This document shows positions 1 through 7,242 of a DNA stretch of 10,762 nt, piece after piece. The position numbers were made by a program, and so were the translations under genes. A model generated the notes under the pieces. The model saw only the letters and a program-made list of their open reading frames with translations. It had not been told where the DNA came from and made no database searches. The stretch is from Brevundimonas sp. UBA5936 (GTDB lineage Bacteria > Pseudomonadota > Alphaproteobacteria > Caulobacterales > Caulobacteraceae): assembly GCA_002430835.1 (NCBI GenBank), contig DJDA01000053.1, positions 1 to 10,762 of the forward strand, given 5' to 3'. Within the stretch, counting starts at the first letter, position 1; every line of letters starts with the position of its first letter.

Positions 1-1296
1 ACCGCCGCCCTCCTGCTTGACGCCTTCGCGGTGCGGGTTGCGCCCGCCGCGACGGCCGCCGCGCCCTTCGCCGTCCGAACGGCCTTCACGCTCGGGCAGG
101 GTCGCCTTCTTGGCCACACCCGCCGACATGATGGAGGCGTCCAGCTGGGCCAGGGCCTTGTCGTTGCGGCGGTCGATCGCCGGGATCTTCTGGCGCGTGA
201 CCTTCTCGATGTCCTTCAGCAGCTTCATCTCGTCGCCGGCGACGAAGCTGATGGCGGTGCCGTCCTTGCCCGCGCGGGCCGTACGGCCGATGCGGTGGAC
301 ATAGGCTTCCGGCACATAGGGCAGCTCGAAGTTCACCACGTGGGTGACCTTGTCCACGTCGATGCCGCGGGCGGCGATGTCGGTGGCGACCAGAACGCGC
401 AGCTTGCCGTTCTTGAAGGCTTCCAGCGCGCGTTCGCGCTGCGGCTGGCTCTTGTTGCCGTGGATGGCGCCGGCCTCGACGCCGCCGGCCTCCAGATAGG
501 CGGCAACCTTGTCGGCGCCGTGCTTGGTCTTGGTGAAGACCAGGCAGCGCGTATAGGCGGGATCAGAGAACAGCTCGGTCAGCAGGGCGCGCTTCTTGCC
601 CTGTTCGATCCAGATCACCGACTGCTTGATGCGCTCGACCGTGGTCGACTGCGGCGTGACCTGGACCTTGACCGGATCCTTCAGCAGCTCGCCCGCCAGC
701 TTGCCGATCTCCGACGGCATGGTGGCCGAGAAGAACAGGTTCTGGCGCTTGGCCGGGATGCGGCTGACGATCTGGCGGATCGGCTTGATGAAGCCCAGGT
801 CCAGCATCTGGTCGGCCTCGTCCAGGACGAAGATTTCCGTCGAGCTGAGGTCCAGCGTCTTCTGTTGCAGGTGGTCCAGCAGGCGGCCCGGCGCCGCGAC
901 CAGGACGTCGAGACCCTGTTGCAGGGCGCGCTCCTGCGGGCCGTATTTCACGCCGCCGAAGATGACGGCGACGCGGAAGCCCAGGTGGGCGCCGTATTGC
1001 TTGAAGCTGTCGGCGATTTGGGTCGCCAGCTCGCGCGTCGGGCTCAGGATCAGGGCGCGCGTGGTGCGCGGCTTGGGCGCCACGCGGTTCTCGGCCAGGC
1101 GATGCAGGATCGGCAGAGCGAAGGCCGCCGTCTTGCCGGTGCCGGTCTGGGCGATGCCCAGCAGATCCTTGCCCTTCATGACGTCGGGAATGGACTTGGC
1201 CTGAATCGGCGTCGGCTTCTCATAGCCGGTCGACGCCAGGGCGGTCAGCAGAGCCTTGTTCAGGCCCATGGATTCGAAGGTGATGGTGTCGCTCAC
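1..1296 (-). CDS. rhlE: DEAD-box ATP-dependent RNA helicase, RhlE-like (3' end beyond the window)
   Basis: ATP-driven helicase that unwinds short RNA duplexes; relatives act in ribosome assembly, RNA decay and cold growth. There are 432 codons before the window edge. In order: Q motif (Phe7, then GYEKPTPIQ at 24-32), Walker A AQTGTGKT (49-56), PTREL (86-90), DEAD (159-162), SAT (190-192), and in the second RecA domain VLVATDIAARG (301-311) and HRIGRTAR (334-341). A basic Gly/Arg-rich tail begins near residue 400, typical of RNA-binding tails, and continues off the left edge. The start is GTG at 1296. An in-frame ATG at 1269 would remove Phe7, the conserved aromatic 17 residues before the Q-motif GY, so the GTG is preferred; its Shine-Dalgarno is weak (GAAAGA). 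The sequence resembles RhlE more than CsdA or SrmB; the gene symbol is my inference. It lies behind a long leader rather than tightly in an operon. Confidence 0.93.
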   Translation of the reverse strand, partial: MSDTITFESMGLNKALLTALASTGYEKPTPIQAKSIPDVMKGKDLLGIAQTGTGKTAAFALPILHRLAENRVAPKPRTTRALILSPTRELATQIADSFKQYGAHLGFRVAVIFGGVKYGPQERALQQGLDVLVAAPGRLLDHLQQKTLDLSSTEIFVLDEADQMLDLGFIKPIRQIVSRIPAKRQNLFFSATMPSEIGKLAGELLKDPVKVQVTPQSTTVERIKQSVIWIEQGKKRALLTELFSDPAYTRCLVFTKTKHGADKVAAYLEAGGVEAGAIHGNKSQPQRERALEAFKNGKLRVLVATDIAARGIDVDKVTHVVNFELPYVPEAYVHRIGRTARAGKDGTAISFVAGDEMKLLKDIEKVTRQKIPAIDRRNDKALAQLDASIMSAGVAKKATLPEREGRSDGEGRGGRRGGRNPHREGVKQEGGG

Positions 1297-1575
1297 GTCT
1301 GTCTTTCACGAACGGCGGCGCGCGCGGCTGGACGAACCAGCCTTCACAAAGGGCGCACGTCGCCTGCCCGAAGCTCGGGCGGGGAACGGGCGCCGCCCCG
1401 CGTGTATGGACGACGTATGAAATCGAATGAGCCGGCCGCTCGACAGACAGGCCTTCCGGGGAGGGAAGCCCAAACACGCGCTGGAGGCGCCGGTCACCGC
1501 ATTGTGCGATGCAGCGCAGATGGGCCTCAATAGCGGCCAAGTCAAGGCGCCCGGCTGGAATGGGCGCGCGAAAGC
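1297..1575 (-). promoter_or_regulatory. Structured leader / promoter region of the helicase gene
   Basis: This 279-base spacer lies between the DUF1345 stop and the helicase start, and I see no credible gene in it. Read on the minus strand it holds a sigma70-like -35, CTTGACT (about 1540-1546), with only a poor -10 about 17 bases downstream. Closer to the gene are two perfect short hairpins: arms 1366-1371/1375-1380 (GCCCGA-GCT-TCGGGC) and arms 1326-1331/1337-1342 (GGCTGG-TTCGT-CCAGCC). An alternative pairing of 1377-1382 with 1393-1398 would compete with the first. The second hairpin ends about 30 bases before the GTG start. Long leaders are common on cold-induced helicase mRNAs; that this one regulates the gene is inference. 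Confidence 0.4.
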
Positions 1576-2223
1576 CTAGAGCAGGCTCACGGCCATATTC
1601 ACCGCCAGGGCCAGGATCACCGTGTTGAAGACGAAGGCGATCAGGCTGTGCACGGTGGCGATCCGGCGCAGTTTACGGCTGCTGATCTGGATGTCGGCCG
1701 TCTGGCTGGCCACGCCGATGATCAGGGAGAAATGCAGGAAGTCGCCGTAGTCCGCCTCTTCTTCTCCGGGAAAGATCAGCCCGCGTCGATCGCCGCCGCC
1801 GTGGGCGGGCGCATAGAATTCGTGGGCGTAGTGCAGGGCGAACAGGACGTGGGTGAACAGCCAGGAGGCGGCGATGGTGCCGAGGGAGAACAACGCCTCG
1901 CCCAGGCTCGGCTTGCCGCCGTCCGCCGTCTCCATGACGATCACGAAGACGCTGGCCGCCGCCGCCAGCAAACTGAGCGGCAGGACGGCGCCGCCCGCCT
2001 GATCCAGATCCGCCGCCCGCTTGCGAATGGCCGTGGCCGTGCGATGACGATACAGGCGGATGAAGGTGAGACTCAGGAAGACGCTGACGCTGGCGTCCCA
2101 GGCGGCGGCGATCCGCATCGGCCAATCCCAGGCGGCGGGCGTCAGCGCGACGGCGACCGCCAGGACGGCGAGCCCCAGCCACAGGGCGAAATGCAGACGG
2201 AAGATGCGCGCGATCCGCTTCAT
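1576..2223 (-). CDS. DUF1345 family integral membrane protein
   Basis: A 215-residue inner-membrane protein of unknown function. Hydrophobic segments lie near residues 9-28, 36-56, 79-97, 107-130 and 189-213, with a further amphipathic stretch at 160-175. The family signature is clear in the C-terminal half: HYAHEFY (131-137), GLIFPG (148-153), DYGDFLHFSLIIG (158-170), ASQTADI (172-178) and HSLIAFVFNT (192-201). The length is usual for the family. The ATG at 2223 has no strong Shine-Dalgarno. It lies 57 bases downstream of the Rieske oxygenase stop on the same strand, so the two may share a transcript. No catalytic residues can be named. The conserved His/Glu and Asp residues near the membrane face suggest a transport or sensing role, but that is speculation. 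Confidence 0.88.
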   Translation of the reverse strand: MKRIARIFRLHFALWLGLAVLAVAVALTPAAWDWPMRIAAAWDASVSVFLSLTFIRLYRHRTATAIRKRAADLDQAGGAVLPLSLLAAAASVFVIVMETADGGKPSLGEALFSLGTIAASWLFTHVLFALHYAHEFYAPAHGGGDRRGLIFPGEEEADYGDFLHFSLIIGVASQTADIQISSRKLRRIATVHSLIAFVFNTVILALAVNMAVSLL

Positions 2224-2280
2224 GGCCGCATGATTACGCTGTTCCGCGTCGACGACCAGAGCCCCCGTCCGCCCGGGCCT

Positions 2281-3396
2281 TCAGCTCTTCCAGCGCAGCA
2301 CCGTCTCCTTGATCGGATTGACGAAGGCGCGGCCCTCGGCGCGGCTCTTCAGCCATTCGCGCTTCAGCTGCTGATACCATTTGGCCTGTTTGTCGGCGTC
2401 GTCGATCCAGATCAGGGCCGGGTCGTATTTCAGCCCCTCGTTCTGCAGGTTCACCATGCCGCCGTCCTGCTTCAGGAAGGCGACCACGCCCATCCGCAGG
2501 AAGGGCTTGGCGATGCCGAACACCCAGTGGTCGGACCAGAAGATCTGGGTGATGCGGGTCTTGGTCTCGCTCACCGGGGTCAGGCAGGTCAGGGCCAGCA
2601 CCTGCTTTTCGCCCACCTGGATATGCTCCCAGCGATAACCCGGCAGGCGGAAGGTGATCTCGGTCGCAGGCGCCCCGCCCAGCACCTTGTACAGGCGGCT
2701 GTTCGAGGAGGGCGCATGGCGCACCATGGCCCAGCCGAAGTCGACCGGGGCGAAGGTCTTGGCCTTCTCGTGCATCGAATGTTCGGAGCGCCACCACCAC
2801 TGCTGGTGGACGTAGGGGCCGTGGGCGGGGTCCATCAGGCCGACGACGGCGTGGTCGATATGGCTGTCGAAATCCATCCACTCGACCAGGCGCGGCTGGC
2901 CGACAGCGCCGGGGAACTGCGGGGGTTCCTGATCCGGTTCGGACGGATTGCGGGCGTCGGCCGCCATCCAGACGAAGACCATGCCCTGGCTCTCGCGCAC
3001 CGGATAGGATCGCACCTTGATGCGGTTAGCCTCGAACGCCTGATCCTCGACCAGCGACGGGATGGCCGCGCACACGCCGTCCGGCCGGAAGCGCCAGCCG
3101 TGATAGGGGCATTCGATCGTCTCGCCCTCGCCCGGCTTTTCGACCAGCCGCCCGGCCGACAGCGGCGCCGCGCGATGGGGGCAGATGTCGCGCATGCCAT
3201 AGACCTCGCCCGCGCGGGTGCGCCCGATCAACACCGGCTCGCCCATGATCTCATAGCGTTTCAGGCTGGCGACCGGCACGTCGCGCGCCAGAGCCACGAA
3301 ATACCAGGCGTCGGTGACGAAGCCCTTGCCGAAGGCCGTCGGCGGGGCCTTGGCTTCAGGCGTGGCGGATGATGCGGGCGCGGCGTCTGCGGTCAT
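2281..3396 (-). CDS. Rieske [2Fe-2S] non-heme iron oxygenase, alpha-subunit type
   Basis: A 371-residue oxygenase predicted to hydroxylate or demethylate an unidentified, probably aromatic or cyclic, substrate using electrons passed through a Rieske cluster. The N-terminal Rieske domain (about 28-145) carries both ligand pairs: CPH (Cys72, His74) and CPYHGW (Cys96, His99). The C-terminal catalytic domain has the mononuclear iron motif MDPAHGPYVH, with Asp189, His192 and His197; Asp311 is a plausible third iron ligand. An unusual Trp run and His-rich stretch follow (199-209). The first 20 residues are Ala/Pro-rich and probably disordered. The ATG at 3396 follows AAGG at good spacing. Single-component alpha subunits of this size resemble the vanillate demethylase and pheophorbide oxygenase groups, which need a separate reductase; none is seen here. 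There is no signal peptide, so it is cytoplasmic. Confidence 0.92.
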   Translation of the reverse strand: MTADAAPASSATPEAKAPPTAFGKGFVTDAWYFVALARDVPVASLKRYEIMGEPVLIGRTRAGEVYGMRDICPHRAAPLSAGRLVEKPGEGETIECPYHGWRFRPDGVCAAIPSLVEDQAFEANRIKVRSYPVRESQGMVFVWMAADARNPSEPDQEPPQFPGAVGQPRLVEWMDFDSHIDHAVVGLMDPAHGPYVHQQWWWRSEHSMHEKAKTFAPVDFGWAMVRHAPSSNSRLYKVLGGAPATEITFRLPGYRWEHIQVGEKQVLALTCLTPVSETKTRITQIFWSDHWVFGIAKPFLRMGVVAFLKQDGGMVNLQNEGLKYDPALIWIDDADKQAKWYQQLKREWLKSRAEGRAFVNPIKETVLRWKS

Positions 3397-3495
3397 GGCC
3401 GCCTTGTAGCAGCAGGGACGGGCGGCCGTCCAAAGGCCATTCCCTTCCTCAGCCGATGAATTAATCTGTCTCAAATTCTCTTTGGGAGAGACGCC
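3397..3495. promoter_or_regulatory. Divergent promoter region, oxygenase / secreted hydrolase
   Basis: A 99-base gap between two divergent starts must contain both promoters. The stretch 3457-3482 is markedly A/T-richer than its surroundings (it includes gaattaatct and caaattctc) and is the likely melting region, but I cannot fix a -35/-10 pair with confidence on either strand. A perfect hairpin, GGACGG (3416-3421), GCGG, CCGTCC (3426-3431), lies about 20 bases upstream of the oxygenase start and would be in its 5' leader or act as an operator. Confidence 0.4.
3484..3490 (+). promoter_or_regulatory. Ribosome binding site supporting a TTG start
   Basis: GGGAGAG ends five bases before the TTG at 3496. 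Its quality and spacing, and the signal peptide that begins exactly at that TTG, decide the start of the hydrolase gene; no ATG or GTG nearby would preserve the signal peptide. Confidence 0.7.
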
Positions 3496-4440
3496 TTGAT
3501 CCGCACCGCCTCCGCCGCCTTCATCGCCGCCGCCCTGCTGCTGGCCGCCGCGCCCGCCCTGGCTCAGGACGGCCACGTCAACCATGCGGCGCACGGCGCG
3601 GCGCACGCCGCCTTCTCCTCCGACCGCCTCAGCGTCCGCGTCGACGGGCCGGAAGGCGCCCCCGACCTGATCCTGATCCCCGGCCTGTCGTCCTCGCCCG
3701 ACATCTGGCAGGGGACGGTCGACCACCTGGCCGGGCGCTATCGCATCCACCGCATCCACGTCGCCGGTTTCGCCGGCGCCGCGCCGCAAGCCAACGCCCA
3801 GGGCGATGCGCCACAGCCTGTCGGCGCCCCCGTGGCCGAAGAGATCGCCCGCTACATCCGCGAACAGCATCTGAACCAGCCCGCCGTCGTCGGCCACTCC
3901 ATGGGCGGGACCATGGGCATGATGCTGGCTGCGCGTCACCCCGAGTTGGTCGGCAGGCTGATGGTCGTGGACATGATCCCCTTCATGGGCGCCATGTTCG
4001 GGGCGCCGGGCGCGACGGCCGAGAGCGTGACCCCCGTCGCCGATCAGATCTGGACCGCCCAGTCGACCAGCCCGCGCGAAGCCTACGTCGCCCAGGCGAC
4101 GACCGCCATCAACGGCATGATCAACACCGAGAGCCGCCGCGAAGAAGCCCTTCAGGACATGCGCGACAGCGACCAGAAGGTCTCGGCCGCCGCCTTCCGC
4201 GAACTGGTCACGACCGACCTGCGCCCCGAACTGGCGAAGATCACCGCCCCGACCCAGGTGCTCTACGTCAAGTTCAACGACGCCCGCATGACCGACGCCG
4301 TCACCGACGCCATCTATCAGATGTCGTTCGCGACCCTGCCCGGCGCCAAGCTGAAGCGCATCGACGACAGCGCCCACTTCATCATGTTCGACCAGCCGAC
4401 GGCCTTCTACGGCGAGTTGGACGCCTTCCTGGCCCGATGA
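3496..4440 (+). CDS. Secreted alpha/beta hydrolase
   Basis: A 314-residue serine hydrolase predicted to be exported. A signal peptide fills residues 1-23 (basic N-terminus, Ala/Leu-rich core, ALA just before Gln24) with no lipobox Cys, so a periplasmic or secreted soluble enzyme is expected. The alpha/beta-hydrolase fold shows LILIPGLSSSPDIW (58-71, oxyanion-hole strand), the nucleophile elbow GHSMGG (Ser135), and the catalytic His294 in DSAHFIMFDQP; Asp262 in the strand VLYVKFND is a plausible acid. The mature N-terminus has spaced histidines (27, 30, 33, 37). The TTG start is chosen on its Shine-Dalgarno and signal peptide. The final codons overlap the next gene by ATGA, implying translational coupling. 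The substrate is unknown; an esterase, lipase-like or peptidase activity all fit. Confidence 0.9.
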   Translation: MIRTASAAFIAAALLLAAAPALAQDGHVNHAAHGAAHAAFSSDRLSVRVDGPEGAPDLILIPGLSSSPDIWQGTVDHLAGRYRIHRIHVAGFAGAAPQANAQGDAPQPVGAPVAEEIARYIREQHLNQPAVVGHSMGGTMGMMLAARHPELVGRLMVVDMIPFMGAMFGAPGATAESVTPVADQIWTAQSTSPREAYVAQATTAINGMINTESRREEALQDMRDSDQKVSAAAFRELVTTDLRPELAKITAPTQVLYVKFNDARMTDAVTDAIYQMSFATLPGAKLKRIDDSAHFIMFDQPTAFYGELDAFLAR

Positions 4441-5057
4441 GCCATCCGGCCGCGGATCGGATTGTCGGCCTGTATCAGGAGAAGGCGGCGGACTGGATCC
4501 GCGACCGGGGCGCTGTTCTGCGCCGTCATGACGGCGACTGGGACGAGGTCGCCTGGCTGGATCGCTTCACGCAGGGCTGGCCGCCCGGCGCCCGCGTGCT
4601 GGACGTCGGCTGCGGCTCGGGCTGGCCGATGGGCGCCGCCCTGCTGGAAGGCGGTTTCGAGGTGGTCGGCCTGGACGCCTCGCCCGGCCTGATCGCCCAT
4701 GCGCGCGAGACCCTGCCCAAAGGCGACTGGCGCGTCGGCGACATGCGCGACGGCCTGCCGGACGGCGCCTTTCACGGCGTGATGGCCTGGCACAGCCTGT
4801 TCCACCTGACGCCGGAAGCGCAGACAGCGGTCCTGCCCGTCCTAGCCGCCCGTGTGACGCCCGGCGGACGGCTGATGTTCACCGCCGGTCCCGCCCACGG
4901 CGAGGCGATCGGCGAATGGCGCGGCGAAGCGCTCTATCACGGCAGCCTAGACCCCGACGCCTATCGCGCCCTGCTGACCGAGGCCGATCTGACGGTGGAG
5001 AACGCGGGCGATCAGGGCGTCTGGCTGGCCCGGCGCGCCATTCTTTCGGCGAAATAG
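4437..5057 (+). CDS. Class I SAM-dependent methyltransferase
   Basis: A 206-residue cytoplasmic methyltransferase with a Rossmann-like SAM fold. Motif I is VLDVGCGSG (54-62), the acidic residue after strand 2 is Asp80 in VVGLDAS (76-82), and GDMRDGLPDGAFHGVMAWHSLFHL (101-124) covers the adenine-contact Asp and the post-II/motif IV region. RVTPGGRLMFT (139-149) is the usual strand 5 region. The N-terminal helix YQEKAADWIRDRG resembles small-molecule methyltransferases of the Methyltransf_11/25 type rather than RNA or DNA enzymes. Its ATG overlaps the hydrolase stop by four bases, so its translation is probably coupled, although one partner is exported and the other is not. The acceptor substrate is unknown. 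Confidence 0.9.
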   Translation: MSHPAADRIVGLYQEKAADWIRDRGAVLRRHDGDWDEVAWLDRFTQGWPPGARVLDVGCGSGWPMGAALLEGGFEVVGLDASPGLIAHARETLPKGDWRVGDMRDGLPDGAFHGVMAWHSLFHLTPEAQTAVLPVLAARVTPGGRLMFTAGPAHGEAIGEWRGEALYHGSLDPDAYRALLTEADLTVENAGDQGVWLARRAILSAK

Positions 5058-5146
5058 GCGCTCACGCTGCCGTGATCGGAAACGGGGGCGTTTTCGTCGG
5101 CGATGCGAACGGCTAGGGTTCGCGCCGCTGGCATAGAGGGATGTTC
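5058..5146 (+). promoter_or_regulatory. Intergenic spacer with two hairpins upstream of the PBP gene
   Basis: An 89-base gap. The first dyad, 5077-5083 with 5090-5096 (CGGAAAC/GTTTTCG, one G-U pair, six-base loop), could be a weak terminator for the hydrolase/methyltransferase unit, although its T-run is inside the stem. The second dyad, 5105-5110 with 5118-5123 (GCGAAC/GTTCGC, seven-base loop), could be an operator. A poor sigma70-like pair (TTTTCG at 5091-5096, TAGGGT at 5114-5119, 17 apart) overlaps both and is only a suggestion. Confidence 0.3.
5135..5140 (+). promoter_or_regulatory. Ribosome binding site that selects the second ATG of the PBP gene
   Basis: AGAGGG sits immediately against an ATG at 5141, leaving no spacer, but six bases before the in-frame ATG at 5147. 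The latter is the normal distance, so 5147 is taken as the start. Confidence 0.6.
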
Positions 5147-7210
5147 ATGGCGCGCAAAGACCGCGGACCCGATGGGAACGATCAGGGCGGAGGAAAACCG
5201 CGCCGGACCTTCATGGGCCGCCTCTTCTACTGGAGCGCGGTTCTGGCCGTCTGGGGCCTGATCTTCGCTGTCGTCTTCTTCGCCGTCTTCGCGCGCGACC
5301 TGCCGGACACCTCCAGCCTGTATGAAGTCGATCGCCAGCCCTCGATCACCTATCTGGACCGCTCCGGCGCCCTGATCGCGGTGCGCGGCACCCAGATGGC
5401 GCCCCCGGTCGATCTGGACGCCCTGCCCGACTACGTCCCCGCCGCCTTCGTGGCCATCGAGGACCGTCGCTTCTACCACCACCCCGGCTTCGACCCGATC
5501 GGCATGAGCCGCGCCATGGCCTCGAACCTCAAGGCCGGGCGCGTGGTGCAGGGCGGCTCGACCATCACCCAGCAACTGGCCAAGAACCTGTTCCTGACGC
5601 CCGATCAGAACATGAAGCGCAAGGTGCAGGAGCTGATGCTGGCCGTGTGGCTGGAGATGAAGTTCTCCAAGAAGGAAATCCTCGCCCTCTATCTGAACCG
5701 CGTCTATTTCGGCGCCGGCGCCTATGGCATCGAATCCGCCTCGCAGCGCTATTTCGACAAGAGCGCCGACAAGCTGACGGTCGGCGAGGCGGCCCTGCTG
5801 GCGGGCCTGCTGAAGGCGCCTTCGCGCTATTCGCCCGTGTCCGAGAGCGAGCGCGCCGCTACCCGCGCCAACGTCGTGCTGAACGAAATGGTCGAGGTCG
5901 GCGCCATCACCCCGGCCCAGCGCGAAGCCGCCGTGGCCGAGCCGGTGCGGGTGTCCAAGACCCTGGCCAGCCAGCACGCCCAATACTTCATCGACTGGCT
6001 GGACAAGCAGATCCGCGGCCTGGTCGGCGAGCCAACCGAAGACCTCGTGGTCGAGACCACCCTGGACCTGACCCTGCAGACCGACGCCGAGCGCGCCGTG
6101 CGCCGCATCCTGGACCGCGACAAGGGCAAGGGCGTCGAACAGGCCGCCCTGGTCGCCCTGGACGGCGACGGCCGGGTGCGCGCCATGATCGGCGGCGCCT
6201 CCTACGGCGACAGCCAGTTCAACCGCGCCGTCGATGCGCGTCGCCAGTCCGGCTCGGCCTGGAAGCCCTTCGTCTACCTGGCGGCGGTCGAGGCCGGCTA
6301 TACGCCCGAAACCCCCGTGGTCGACCAGCCCGTGACCATCGGCGGCTGGTCGCCGCGCAACTATTCCGGCCGCTTCTCCGGCCAGATGACCCTGGCTCAG
6401 GCCGTGGCCCAGTCGACCAACACCGTCGCCGCCTATGTCGCCGACCAGGTCGGCCGCGACAGCGTGGCACGCGCCGCCAAACGTCTTGGTATCTCGAGCG
6501 AGATCGGCCTGCAGCCGTCCATGGCCCTGGGCGCCGTTGAGGTCAGCCCGCTAGAGATGGCCCAGGCCTATGACGCCTTCGCCAACGGCGGCCGCCGCGT
6601 CGACGCCTATGGCATCAGCCGCATCCGCACCCCTTCCGGCCGGGTCATCTACACTCACGGCCCGTCCGAAGGCGGCCAGGCGATCAACAATCCGCCGCTC
6701 TACTACATGAACCAGATGCTGCGCGGGGTGATCACCTCGGGCAGCGGCCGCTCAGCCGCCATCGGCGGGCGCGACATCGCGGGCAAGACCGGCACCACCT
6801 CGGACTACAAGGACGCCTGGTTCGTCGGCTACACAGGCGGCTTCGTCGCCGCCGTCTGGGTCGGCAAGGACGACAACAAGCCGATGGCCCGCGTCACCGG
6901 CGGCTCCTCGCCCGCCGCCATCTGGCGCGGCTTCATGGAGGCGGCCCTGCCCAAGCTGGCGGTCCAGGCCATCCCCAACGGCCCGCCCCTGCCCGAGGGC
7001 TGGATTCCGCCCGATCCCGTCGGCGACCTGATGGGCCAGGTCGAAGACCCCTACGCCACGGCCCAACCCTATGACGACGCACAACCGCCCGTCGTCATCG
7101 ACGGCCAGGCCCCGCAGCCGACCCAGCCGCAACAGCCCCCGGCGGCGCGCCCCGCCCCGCCGCAGGCCGCGCCCCAACAGGAACGCCGCCCGGACGCGCT
7201 GTTCTTCTGA
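5147..7210 (+). CDS. Class A penicillin-binding protein (PBP1A type: glycosyltransferase plus transpeptidase)
   Basis: A 687-residue bifunctional murein synthase that polymerises lipid II and cross-links stem peptides in the periplasm. A short basic cytoplasmic tail precedes one membrane anchor (about 25-48). The GT51 domain has the catalytic Glu105 in AIEDRRFY, GGSTITQQLAKN (136-147), and a second conserved Glu162 in KVQELMLAVWLE. The transpeptidase domain has the acylated serine in SAWK (370-373), the SxN triad STN (423-425) and KTGTT (547-551). From about residue 630 the tail becomes low-complexity, rich in Pro, Gln and Ala. The length is usual for the family. An ATG two codons upstream (5141) is less likely because it abuts the Shine-Dalgarno. 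Caulobacterales carry several paralogues of this class, so I do not assign a specific symbol. It appears to be transcribed alone and ends at a hairpin. Confidence 0.95.
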   Translation: MARKDRGPDGNDQGGGKPRRTFMGRLFYWSAVLAVWGLIFAVVFFAVFARDLPDTSSLYEVDRQPSITYLDRSGALIAVRGTQMAPPVDLDALPDYVPAAFVAIEDRRFYHHPGFDPIGMSRAMASNLKAGRVVQGGSTITQQLAKNLFLTPDQNMKRKVQELMLAVWLEMKFSKKEILALYLNRVYFGAGAYGIESASQRYFDKSADKLTVGEAALLAGLLKAPSRYSPVSESERAATRANVVLNEMVEVGAITPAQREAAVAEPVRVSKTLASQHAQYFIDWLDKQIRGLVGEPTEDLVVETTLDLTLQTDAERAVRRILDRDKGKGVEQAALVALDGDGRVRAMIGGASYGDSQFNRAVDARRQSGSAWKPFVYLAAVEAGYTPETPVVDQPVTIGGWSPRNYSGRFSGQMTLAQAVAQSTNTVAAYVADQVGRDSVARAAKRLGISSEIGLQPSMALGAVEVSPLEMAQAYDAFANGGRRVDAYGISRIRTPSGRVIYTHGPSEGGQAINNPPLYYMNQMLRGVITSGSGRSAAIGGRDIAGKTGTTSDYKDAWFVGYTGGFVAAVWVGKDDNKPMARVTGGSSPAAIWRGFMEAALPKLAVQAIPNGPPLPEGWIPPDPVGDLMGQVEDPYATAQPYDDAQPPVVIDGQAPQPTQPQQPPAARPAPPQAAPQQERRPDALFF

Positions 7211-7215
7211 GGTCT

Positions 7216-7240
7216 TCCTTCTCCCCTTGTGGGAGAAGGA
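7216..7240. terminator. Convergent hairpin, probable bidirectional terminator
   Basis: A perfect 10-bp stem, TCCTTCTCCC (7216-7225) with GGGAGAAGGA (7231-7240), around the loop CTTGT lies between the convergent PBP stop (7210) and the metallopeptidase stop (7243). It reads equally well on both strands. No T-tract follows on either side, so it is not a textbook intrinsic terminator. Similar CTTCTCCC...GGGAGAAG elements are, from memory, common between genes in alphaproteobacterial genomes and may be a dispersed repeat. Confidence 0.6.
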
Positions 7241-7242
7241 CT

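Noticed and set aside
31..1533. A 500-codon open frame on the plus strand opposite the helicase
   Set aside because: It is a mirror of the helicase coding frame caused by strong G/C third-position bias. Its translation is low in family-like motifs and rich in repeated Gly, Arg, Gln and Ala, while the minus strand has every DEAD-box motif.
1306..1545. Short minus-strand open frames in the helicase leader (1306-1545 and 1220-1540) as possible small proteins
   Set aside because: Arg/Pro/Ala-rich composition typical of chance frames in GC-rich DNA, no convincing Shine-Dalgarno, and one runs into the helicase coding region out of frame.
1648..3372. A 574-codon open frame on the plus strand opposite DUF1345 and the Rieske oxygenase
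   Set aside because: It runs antisense to two genes with clear family signatures and crosses their boundary without any motif of its own.
3397..4377. An N-terminal extension of the oxygenase frame on the minus strand up to 4377
   Set aside because: The extension runs antisense through the secreted hydrolase and lacks conserved content. The ATG at 3396 has AAGG at good spacing and gives a family-sized protein.
5141..5143. ATG at 5141 as the PBP start
   Set aside because: It directly abuts the AGAGGG Shine-Dalgarno with no spacer; the ATG at 5147 has normal spacing. The difference is only two residues.
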